Made by a program: the position numbers and the translations under genes
The notes under the pieces: generated by a model
Seen by the model: only the letters and a program-made list of their open reading frames with translations
What the model was told of the DNA's origin: nothing
Database searches by the model: none
Shown here: piece after piece, positions 45,101 to 53,204 of the stretch
Layout of the letters: each line of letters starts with the position of its first letter
How positions within the stretch are numbered: the first letter of the stretch is position 1
From: Flavobacterium pisciphilum
GTDB lineage: Bacteria; Bacteroidota; Bacteroidia; Flavobacteriales; Flavobacteriaceae
Assembly (NCBI RefSeq): GCF_020905345.1
Contig: NZ_JAJJMO010000001.1
Location: 4,278,001 to 4,342,000 of the forward strand
Length of the DNA: 64,000 nt
Reading direction: 5' to 3'

Positions 45101-46603
45101 ATGAGTCAAAGATTTGGAATTTTAATAGGGATAAATGATTATTTAATAAATCCTTTGGATTATTGCGTAAATGACGTAAATAAAATTGAAGAAGTTTTAA
45201 TTAAAAATTGTCAATTTGACACAAACAACCTTAGAATAATTACTAGTGATAATGGTAGTTCTAATAAGGATATTGAAAGTTTATTCTACAATGCGGTTGA
45301 TAACATCAGTAGAGACTTTAGGCAGAATGAAGACAGTATCTTTTTCTTTTTTTCTGGACACGGTGTTCATCATGAAGAAGCTACTTTACTATTTCATTCT
45401 AAAGAGATAACTGTTTCACAAATATATGCCAAAATTAAAGATAAGTTAAACCCTAAAAATCAATTTTTAGTATTTGATGCTTGTCACTCAGGTGAGAAAA
45501 TAAAATCTGCAGTTGATGAAGATTTTTTTAAAGAACTCGATTGGAATAAACTTTCTTCAAAATCAGAAAATAAAACAATTATTGCAGCTTCTAGATTTGA
45601 TCAAAAAGCTACAGAAAAAAAAATTTTCCAAAATGGTACCTTAACTCATTACTTTCTAAAAGCAATCATTACAAAACAGAACTATAATGATTTAGGATTT
45701 ATTACACCGTCAGTAATTGCAGACTATGTAAGAAGGGAAGTTAGTTTAGATAAAAACTTTAATCAGATACCTTATACAAATAGTATTGATATTGGTAGCT
45801 ATCCTTTTGCTTTTTCAAAATATTTAGAGATAGGATATAAACCATTAGAAATTACTGAAATAAAAAGAGAAGAAACAAATAAGGAGAAAAACGTAAATGA
45901 GAAGACTATAATACGAACTGCTCCAACTGTATTTTTTATTGAAAAACTTTCAAAAGCCTTCCCAGGTATTAGGGGTTTAAAATGGTTTGTAGGAAAACCA
46001 GCTACAGACGGGTTAAAAAGATTTTTACTTGGGCCTCTCAGATTTGACGAGGCAAAAGATTATGGTGTATTTGCAGATCCTATATGGTGGTTTAGGGGAG
46101 GTAGTGCATTACCTGTTGCAAAGTTTGAAGATTTAGGAAATGATAAAATATTATTAAACAACGATGAATTAATTATTGATAAAATTGCTGTTTTTAATTC
46201 ATCTTCATATTACTCTAGTTTTATTTATATTCAAGTAACTGCTGACGTACCGTCCGGAGCATCCGAAATAAGTTCCGAAGATATAGAAAGACAAGTAAAA
46301 AGTATGGGCTATTGTTATGAGTCTTTTGGTATTTATAAAGACCATGTTGTGACGTCTGAGGAATACGAAGATGGTGCAGCAATTATTAATGGAGAATATA
46401 CCGAACTAACAGATTGTAAATTTAGACATAGGTATCTTTCAAAATATAATATTATTCTTGTTCCGAAATCATCACCCCATAATACAAGGGAGGGTAATTT
46501 ATTAGGTACAGAATATATGAATTCAATTCTCAAAGAAGAAAGAACTATAGAGCAATTTGCTAAAGAATACGAATTACTTCCAAGGAATCATATGGATCAG
46601 TAA
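45101..46603 (+). CDS. Caspase-like (C14) cysteine protease with unassigned C-terminal domain
   Basis: The 500-residue protein begins with a caspase-hemoglobinase fold: FGILIGINDYLINPLDYCVN, then SIFFFFSGHGVHHEEATLLF (catalytic His near 90) and FLVFDACHSGEKI (catalytic Cys near 127). The protease domain covers about residues 1-245. A 30-residue charged linker follows, then about 220 residues ending NHMDQ that I could not assign. In bacteria such proteases act as cell-death or defence effectors, cutting gasdermin-like or other targets after activation. No gasdermin is next door, so the C-terminal domain may sense or bind the trigger. The gene stands alone between two copies of a folded element and ahead of several defence modules. 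Confidence 0.85.
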   Translation: MSQRFGILIGINDYLINPLDYCVNDVNKIEEVLIKNCQFDTNNLRIITSDNGSSNKDIESLFYNAVDNISRDFRQNEDSIFFFFSGHGVHHEEATLLFHSKEITVSQIYAKIKDKLNPKNQFLVFDACHSGEKIKSAVDEDFFKELDWNKLSSKSENKTIIAASRFDQKATEKKIFQNGTLTHYFLKAIITKQNYNDLGFITPSVIADYVRREVSLDKNFNQIPYTNSIDIGSYPFAFSKYLEIGYKPLEITEIKREETNKEKNVNEKTIIRTAPTVFFIEKLSKAFPGIRGLKWFVGKPATDGLKRFLLGPLRFDEAKDYGVFADPIWWFRGGSALPVAKFEDLGNDKILLNNDELIIDKIAVFNSSSYYSSFIYIQVTADVPSGASEISSEDIERQVKSMGYCYESFGIYKDHVVTSEEYEDGAAIINGEYTELTDCKFRHRYLSKYNIILVPKSSPHNTREGNLLGTEYMNSILKEERTIEQFAKEYELLPRNHMDQ

Positions 46604-46649
46604 TACTGCACTGTATCACACTAAACTATATATTTAAAGGTAAATAAAT

Positions 46650-46760
46650 ATGATAAAGCAATTCACAGAGGATATAGTTCACAACAATGTTTCTTTATCT
46701 GAAGTTGTAACTATCTTTTAAACTTTTAGCTGTAGAAGTTGGAAACCAAACTTAATAAAA
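46650..46760 (+). pseudogene. Remnant of an AbiTii-like N-terminal domain
   Basis: MIKQFTEDIVHNNVSLSEVV ends at a stop (46719-46721), and right behind it another frame reads LLAVEVGNQ. The combined pattern VSLSEVV...LLAVEVGNQxLxK fits the start of AbiTii-type abortive-infection proteins (VSLSxLLRKxLVLAxxLGxxEL). The rest of the gene is missing. Support is a short motif only. Confidence 0.35.
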
Positions 46761-46856
46761 CCGTCTAAACTTTTAGGTATATTCTATAATCGTGGATTGA
46801 AATTTTTGTGACTCTGTAACTCCTCATGTTTTGTTAGGAAATTTGGAGGGCTTTCT

Positions 46857-46911
46857 AATTGGATGCACCCAATTGCGTGAACAAACGAAATCACTTTTTC
46901 ACACAATCGGG
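46857..46911 (+). repeat. Folded element, copy 2 (downstream of caspase gene)
   Basis: Hairpin 1: AATTGG (46857-46862) with CCAATT (46869-46874), loop ATGCAC. Hairpin 2: CCCAATTGCGTGA (46868-46880) with TCACACAATCGGG (46899-46911), one mismatch and one G-U. Same layout as copy 1, with different but still pairing stems and a conserved loop ATGC(G/A)C. Confidence 0.6.
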
Positions 46912-46918
46912 CGAGCGT

Positions 46919-49900
46919 TTAGTCATTAATAATACCTTTTGAGGAAATAAAATCATCTCGGATAATATAAGCAGTTGAAGATGCAGTCTCATCAATCAGT
47001 TTATCAAGTAGTAGGATAAAAGCATTTCTCAGCTTAGTAGATGTGATAACTTCCTTTCTTCTTACACCATCATAATAAGTTTGTATAACAATTTTTTCAA
47101 GGTAAAAGTTCCAATCTTTGTTGTTTGGCCATTCGTTTTTAATTCGCTCAGCCAGCCAGAAAATACCATCCGGCATTAACTCTTTATATCCTATTCCAGC
47201 AATTAATCTCCCTGAAGAGTTTAAATCAGCACCCTCTAAAATGATTGTTTCAAAAAAATGTTTTTTATTGTCTAAAGGTGCCCACTCCTTTTGTGTCAAG
47301 GATAGTATCCGATGATTAAGAAGAAGTGTTTTATCAAAAATGAAAGTATTAGTTGTTAAAATTTTATGGCTTAAATAATTCCATAAAATCCAAAAATTAT
47401 CGCTTTTAGATTCGTTGTTTATAAGTTGATTTATTAGTTCTTCTAGACATTTTTCTACAAAATCAAATTTTTTATTTGCATAATTACGTTTTGATCCTTC
47501 TACATAGACCCAGTTAATTAATATTTTAAAATGTTCAATTGCAGTATCTTCTGGCTGGCTTAGTAAAAATTGAGCAAATTTTTGATGAAAAAGTTGCTGT
47601 AAGGAGTAATGAAGTCTGTCATCATATGAGGTAGAATCTCTAGTCAGACTTTCAAATATGAAATTCAATACTTCTTTATAATAATCTTGCAGGATTTTTA
47701 GATCTGTATCTTGTGGTACCAGTTTTAAAGCTTCAAATAGCCAGTCACTTCCATTTTTTTCATAGTCAGGAATTTCAATTTGAGAAGGAGCGACTCCTGC
47801 ACCAACTTTATCCATTATTTTATTAATTGCACTATTGTACTCATGCAATATTTTGTTATAATTCTTATCACTGGATTGATGATTTGAGGCTCTATAGCCT
47901 GGATTAATAGTCAGTCGGATATTGCTGTAGATTTCTTTTAAAAATGCAAAAGGGGATATTTTAGAGGAGGTTTCAACTCTTCTAAAATATTGAAGATTCT
48001 GTTTTAGAAATGAGATTTTCGAATACTCAATAATCGAACTGATACAGAGTAAGACGAAGGCAGGATCAGACTGCCAAAGATTTTGTCTTATTGATTCTAT
48101 TAGAGAACGGCATTCCGATCTATCAGTAAGATTTATTAAAGCGAAGACCATGTATTGCCTTAGATCTTTCTTTTCAGATTCCTCAGCATAAGACATTATA
48201 AGAGGGAGAACTGAAAAAGCAGCTTCCGTTTCATAAACTGTATATTTAGAATGCTGCAAATCTAAATGTTGTTTATTTTCAAAAAGCTCATATTTAAAAA
48301 GTTCAATTATTTTATCGTTAGACCATTCTTTTTCTAAAGGTGTTAAGCAAGAATAAAAATCTCTGATGCCAATAGAAGCTATCAATACTGCTTGTTTATA
48401 TCTCGAATTTATCTCTATATTATTTTCAGCAGCTTTGGAAATTAAATAAAATTCCGACCATTTCGCATAATTATTTTCCTCAACAATTTCATGTCTTAGT
48501 TTTTTCATACACCAGTATGACGCGTGTGATACTGGATTAGTAATTGCCTGCCTCTCCTTATGCTGCTCAACAACTTTTTTCAGGTCTTCTTCTAAATTTG
48601 TTTCCATTAAAAAGCCATTCTCAACTTCTCCGACAATTTTATACTTTCTTTTGTCTATTCTAGTGAGCGCAAAACGCCACGCTTGATCTGTAGGGTTCTC
48701 AGAATTAAATTTATCTATTATCTGAAAGATATCAGCTTCGTACTGTCCCTGACTGAGATTCATTACTAGATCCTCAATACTTTTGCTTCTATGTTTCAGG
48801 TTTTGAAAATTCTGTAACTGCAGATGACGTAATTGGCTCTGTCTTTTGTAACTAATGGGACTGAAGGCTTCTGTTTCATTTATACACCTGTTAAAATCCA
48901 ATTTATATATCTCTTTGATTTTTAATAAAGGAAAAATTTTATTTCCAACAATATCCATATGCTCGTTTGCAACACTTATTAGTATGGCATCAGTCATAAC
49001 ATTATTGCTTTTGCTGATTAAAACGTCAAAGCTGTAATCCCAAAGCCTCTTTAAAATTTCAGTGTACTGCTCATCTTCATTTTCTTTGATATCTTTACCT
49101 ATATGAAGTAAATAGCATTCTAGTGCCATAAGGGTACACTTTAATAGATCTGGAACATTATTATAAGTACCTCTGAACATCATCCACAATGTCGGGCTTG
49201 CATGATGTCTAATTTTATTGCCATCTGGCATTGTTATAGTTATTTCAGACCGTACATCAGGAGGGAACAAAAATTGATTGCTTTTTCCGAAATCTGAATT
49301 AATATAAGAGTTTGCAGAATGATTAAATAACTTTATTAAAAAATTTAAGGTTCTAAAAGGTGAGACTAAAAGAAGATTTAATATTGGAGTTTCATAAGGG
49401 CTTGCAGGGGAATAATCATGGGAAGTACTTTCTTGTATGCCGAAATTATTTTCACTGTGAATACCTGATCGGTAATGAGGTCCAAAAAGTGATTTCTTTG
49501 CCATTTCAGCAATTTCCTCTGGAGTTGGAGGATAATAAAACCAATCTTTCTCTGCAATTTCCAAAACAAGCTCGGGATAGTTTTTACAAATATTTTTACC
49601 TTCATATCCATCAAGGACATAATCTAAAATTTTATCATATAAATTTCCAATTGCAAGGTCTACCGCACTTTTTTTATTTCGAAATGCGACCTCTATAATA
49701 ACTTTCAAGTCTTCTTTAACAACATCAGCCAGATTAAAAAGTAATAAAATGCCCTTGTTTAAATCGTCAGTTTTTGACCTTTTCAGATCGGGTGTAACAG
49801 TTGATGTAAATATTTTATAATACCATATTAAGATCTTACCAACATGCCCTGCCTCGGCTGGAAATGGCTGAGCTTGTTTAAAACCCTTTTCCCACTGTAA

Positions 49901-52051
49901 CATCATTAATAGTATTAATTTCATTTGAGTTTGCAGAACATCCAGATTAAAAAAAATAAATTCAATAAGATTAGGCCAGCCCTCCCCAAAAGGAATTAGG
50001 TTGATATTATGATATAATTCTGTTCTTTTTTCCTGCTCTATTACGCTGAGAAGTGTGAAGTCTGGTTTTTGGCATGCAACCTGCACTAAAAAGTTTATTC
50101 TTTTGAAATATTCAAAATTATTTAAAAATAGAAAGTCTTTATTCTCTTTCAAAAAATCCCTACTGTAGGGAGACTGCATAATAGCAATAAGTATCTCGTC
50201 CTTCCAGTATTTTTGTGTTTTTTGCTCCCTAAGTGTTGCTTTTAAAAATTGATTGATGGTCTCATTAATAGTTTGTATTTTTTCTGATATCCAAATTCTA
50301 AAGGCCCTTCTAACCGCTGGAGTTGATCCTAGACTTTCGTAAAAATTATCATAATTTCCTTGATCAATAATGTATTTTAAGTAATTATAATCAATATGTC
50401 GCGTTAATGCCCAGTCTTCGTAAATGTCGTGCGCAGGAGCAAAACTATTTTTATAAACAGGTTCAGGATCAATGATGTTGTCGGCAATTAGAGAATATAA
50501 TATTTTCTGTGGGGCATCATCAACAGTTGTATATGCACTCATGGCGGCAGTTCTTTGCAAAGCAATTTTCATGAAAATTTCTCCACGTAATTTTCTCTGA
50601 TCAACCTCAGTTATTTTGTCAAGGCCTTCAATGACATATTCCCACATAATTTGTTTGAACTTTACCTCAGAATCTACATCATTACTTAGTGAATTTTCGG
50701 GTAATGTAACCGCCTTATCAAGATTAAACGGTATTTGAAGAACTTTCGAAAGAGAAATATTATCCAGCAAAGATACTAGGGCAGGGTAGGTCTCGGCGAC
50801 AGTATTAAGTTCAATCTTGTCAAGAAGTGGTACTTCAAAATTGGGAAAAGGGGGGAACTGTCTTAAAAAACGTATTTTTAACTGTTCAACCGCATAACTC
50901 CTGCAGGTAAGGACTAACGTTATATTAGGTCTCTTAGAAAGTAATTCAAAGAAATCGAGTATAGTATCAGCATTATTGGTTTCCAATACTTTTTCTATAC
51001 TGTCTATTAAGAGTATATGAGATTTGTCATATGCTGGCGAATTAAGTATGTCTGCAAATCTGGTTTTAAAATTAAAAGGAGGTTCAGAAAATAGTTGCTC
51101 AATATTTTCCCTGTCTAGTTGCTCACCCTGCAAAGCTAAAATTTCGTATTCATTCTTCAGGTTCTCAAAAATATTCTTGACTAGAGCAGATTTACCAGCC
51201 CCCGGTTTTCCTGTAAAAATGGCCAGTCGGTTACTTTTTATAACTGTTGTTGCTTCTGCTGTTACTTTGGTACGTGGAAGATTAACCTTTCCAACACTGC
51301 TTCTTACTCTTGAAAGAACCCGCATGGAATTTTCATTAAGCTTTTCAATCGCATCAAGAATAGTCTCATCTGTTTCTATTTCATGAATTGATAGAGTTTG
51401 TAATGTTTTTGATAAGAGAAGATCATTAACCAGATTAAGATTAATTCCCAGAATTCGTTTATTTTTTCTCTCATAACCGAGAAATAATCCACAGCAAAAA
51501 AAGATGTTTTTTACTTTTATAAATATTGGACTTCCAGAATACCCTTCAACAAGATTGTCGTCATTATATTCACCAGTTAGGGGATCAGAGAGTTCAATCT
51601 GTATTTGGTTGCTGTGATCCTTATCATTAAGTGTTTTTAATTGATAAAGCGTTCTTTTTAATTCGTTCTGAACTATTTTAGGATAACCTGTTATCTCAAG
51701 CAGATGATCTTTTTGTGGAACCATGCAGAGAGATGGACATTTGGTGTAATCTAGAATTACGGGCAGGGATGATTTTTTGATCACTAAAACCCCGATATCT
51801 TCAACTTCATTATTTTTTCCAAATATTATAATGTCATCTGTTTTTAAATTATATTTTGACCATTTATTTTCGATAAGAAATTCAATTGAAAGTTCCTGAG
51901 CAGTCCATGGAACTTCTTCGACACTAACAAGAGAATGTCTTGCGGCAAACACATATACCACTTCCGCATCCTGAGTTGGAGAATAAATGAATCCGCCACT
52001 GTATCCTGCAGGGTTTTCAATGCGTATTATAAAATCTTTAGCTGTTGTCAT
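46919..52051 (-). CDS. Trypsin-like protease fused to STAND/AAA NTPase (AVAST type 1-like)
   Basis: The 1710-residue protein starts with a trypsin-fold protease (residues 1-220): GYSGGFIYSP, VFAARHSLVS (His near 38), EDIGVLVIKK, and EGYSGSPIFIK (Ser near 175). An NTPase follows with P-loop FTGKPGAGKSALVKN (near 280), Walker B SHILLIDSIEKVLE (near 345) and NITLVLTCRSYAVEQL (sensor). About 1150 residues of helical C-terminal sensor sequence complete it. As I recall, type 1 AVAST systems combine an MBL hydrolase, a trypsin-like protease and a STAND NTPase; here the last two would be one chain. The C-terminal part would recognise a phage protein, and the protease or the MBL enzyme would execute the response. 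Start ATGA overlaps the MBL stop. Confidence 0.78.
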   Translation of the reverse strand: MTTAKDFIIRIENPAGYSGGFIYSPTQDAEVVYVFAARHSLVSVEEVPWTAQELSIEFLIENKWSKYNLKTDDIIIFGKNNEVEDIGVLVIKKSSLPVILDYTKCPSLCMVPQKDHLLEITGYPKIVQNELKRTLYQLKTLNDKDHSNQIQIELSDPLTGEYNDDNLVEGYSGSPIFIKVKNIFFCCGLFLGYERKNKRILGINLNLVNDLLLSKTLQTLSIHEIETDETILDAIEKLNENSMRVLSRVRSSVGKVNLPRTKVTAEATTVIKSNRLAIFTGKPGAGKSALVKNIFENLKNEYEILALQGEQLDRENIEQLFSEPPFNFKTRFADILNSPAYDKSHILLIDSIEKVLETNNADTILDFFELLSKRPNITLVLTCRSYAVEQLKIRFLRQFPPFPNFEVPLLDKIELNTVAETYPALVSLLDNISLSKVLQIPFNLDKAVTLPENSLSNDVDSEVKFKQIMWEYVIEGLDKITEVDQRKLRGEIFMKIALQRTAAMSAYTTVDDAPQKILYSLIADNIIDPEPVYKNSFAPAHDIYEDWALTRHIDYNYLKYIIDQGNYDNFYESLGSTPAVRRAFRIWISEKIQTINETINQFLKATLREQKTQKYWKDEILIAIMQSPYSRDFLKENKDFLFLNNFEYFKRINFLVQVACQKPDFTLLSVIEQEKRTELYHNINLIPFGEGWPNLIEFIFFNLDVLQTQMKLILLMMLQWEKGFKQAQPFPAEAGHVGKILIWYYKIFTSTVTPDLKRSKTDDLNKGILLLFNLADVVKEDLKVIIEVAFRNKKSAVDLAIGNLYDKILDYVLDGYEGKNICKNYPELVLEIAEKDWFYYPPTPEEIAEMAKKSLFGPHYRSGIHSENNFGIQESTSHDYSPASPYETPILNLLLVSPFRTLNFLIKLFNHSANSYINSDFGKSNQFLFPPDVRSEITITMPDGNKIRHHASPTLWMMFRGTYNNVPDLLKCTLMALECYLLHIGKDIKENEDEQYTEILKRLWDYSFDVLISKSNNVMTDAILISVANEHMDIVGNKIFPLLKIKEIYKLDFNRCINETEAFSPISYKRQSQLRHLQLQNFQNLKHRSKSIEDLVMNLSQGQYEADIFQIIDKFNSENPTDQAWRFALTRIDKRKYKIVGEVENGFLMETNLEEDLKKVVEQHKERQAITNPVSHASYWCMKKLRHEIVEENNYAKWSEFYLISKAAENNIEINSRYKQAVLIASIGIRDFYSCLTPLEKEWSNDKIIELFKYELFENKQHLDLQHSKYTVYETEAAFSVLPLIMSYAEESEKKDLRQYMVFALINLTDRSECRSLIESIRQNLWQSDPAFVLLCISSIIEYSKISFLKQNLQYFRRVETSSKISPFAFLKEIYSNIRLTINPGYRASNHQSSDKNYNKILHEYNSAINKIMDKVGAGVAPSQIEIPDYEKNGSDWLFEALKLVPQDTDLKILQDYYKEVLNFIFESLTRDSTSYDDRLHYSLQQLFHQKFAQFLLSQPEDTAIEHFKILINWVYVEGSKRNYANKKFDFVEKCLEELINQLINNESKSDNFWILWNYLSHKILTTNTFIFDKTLLLNHRILSLTQKEWAPLDNKKHFFETIILEGADLNSSGRLIAGIGYKELMPDGIFWLAERIKNEWPNNKDWNFYLEKIVIQTYYDGVRRKEVITSTKLRNAFILLLDKLIDETASSTAYIIRDDFISSKGIIND

Positions 52052-53094
52052 CCTATTGTAAAATGAAGGTGGTTTTTTCCTTGATCAGGGAATTTTAAAT
52101 TGATTTGAAAGTCTTTATCAACTTTGAAAATATTTCTTGTAAGCTCGTTTTCCTGTGTTATATGAAAATTTATAATTTTGTCAGGATTGGCATGGAGCAC
52201 TTTGACTAAAGTTTCCTTATTGGGTAAATTCGATCTGTTGAATCCGTCCGCTGAAATGATATAATCCTCACAGTCAATCAATTCAAGAAGAGAGTTACTG
52301 ATGTTGTACCTGCTTCCATGATGAGGAATCTGCATGTATTTAAGCTTTAATTTTCTGTCTTTACAAATTCTGTTAATTGAATAGGCTAGAATATCTGAAT
52401 GGCTGTCAGCCGAAAACAATATAGATTCATTATTAAATTGCAGTATGAAGGAAATACTTGAGCCATTTTCTACTGAAGCATCTTTCACTTCCTTGCTAAT
52501 ATCGAAATCCTCAATTTTTTTATTGTAGTCGTTTTTTCGATTGGTTTTCAAAGATGAGGTTTCTGATTCTCTTATTTTAATTTCTGCATTTTTCCAGACG
52601 TTCAAAAGTGCATTATATTTTTGATTGTTAGGGGACAAAATTGTAGCCGTTGCTCCCCATAAATCAATAATATCATCATCTGTAATGCTTTCTCTTATAT
52701 TGGAATTTTCAATAATATAATTTCTTAATGTGATGCCCTGCTTGACGTTTTTTAGATTATTTGTACGTATACCACTGTCATAATCCCAATTGGAATAATT
52801 GAACCAGAAGGTTGTTCTGGATAAATCAACAGCCTCTAGTAATTCAATATCTTTTAAAAGGCGAAGAATACCACCTATATGATCGTCATCAATATGTGTT
52901 ATAATCCAAATATCTATTATTTCCTTTTTAATGTTGACTATTTCATCTATTCTTTTTCTCAGCCCTTTTTCATAGAGGTTTCCCTTCTCACTACCGCCAT
53001 CAATTAAGATATTATGAGGTTTATTATCACTACCGATAAAATTAATATGAATTGCATCTGCACAGCCTGCATCTAGAAAATCTATGTTTATCAA
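52048..53094 (-). CDS. MBL-fold (ComEC/Rec2-like) hydrolase, partner of the protease-NTPase
   Basis: The 348-residue protein has metallo-beta-lactamase-fold motifs: MINIDFLDAGCADAIHINFI, ILIDGG, WIITHIDDDHIGGILRLLKD (the HxDDDHxGG metal site near 65), SILFSADSHSDI (where nuclease- and lactonase-type members have a metal Asp), and YMQIPHHGSRYNIS. The pattern is that of the ComEC/Rec2 branch, which often hydrolyses nucleic acids. It shares four bases with the start of the trypsin-STAND gene, so both proteins are made together. It is likely the effector or a regulator of the system; the substrate is unknown. Confidence 0.82.
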   Translation of the reverse strand: MINIDFLDAGCADAIHINFIGSDNKPHNILIDGGSEKGNLYEKGLRKRIDEIVNIKKEIIDIWIITHIDDDHIGGILRLLKDIELLEAVDLSRTTFWFNYSNWDYDSGIRTNNLKNVKQGITLRNYIIENSNIRESITDDDIIDLWGATATILSPNNQKYNALLNVWKNAEIKIRESETSSLKTNRKNDYNKKIEDFDISKEVKDASVENGSSISFILQFNNESILFSADSHSDILAYSINRICKDRKLKLKYMQIPHHGSRYNISNSLLELIDCEDYIISADGFNRSNLPNKETLVKVLHANPDKIINFHITQENELTRNIFKVDKDFQINLKFPDQGKNHLHFTIG

Positions 53095-53204
53095 AGTATA
53101 AAGTTATTAGTAAGATTCTTTATAAAATTACAATTATTTACAGCATACACAACTTATGCAGTCTGCAAACTAAACATTATATTTACTTGCACAATAAAAA
53201 ACCT

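Noticed and set aside
53052..53204. N-terminal extension of the first Septu-like ATPase
   Set aside because: It would overlap the divergent MBL gene and its promoter region. ATPases of this type start a few residues before the first beta-strand, as with ATG 53205.
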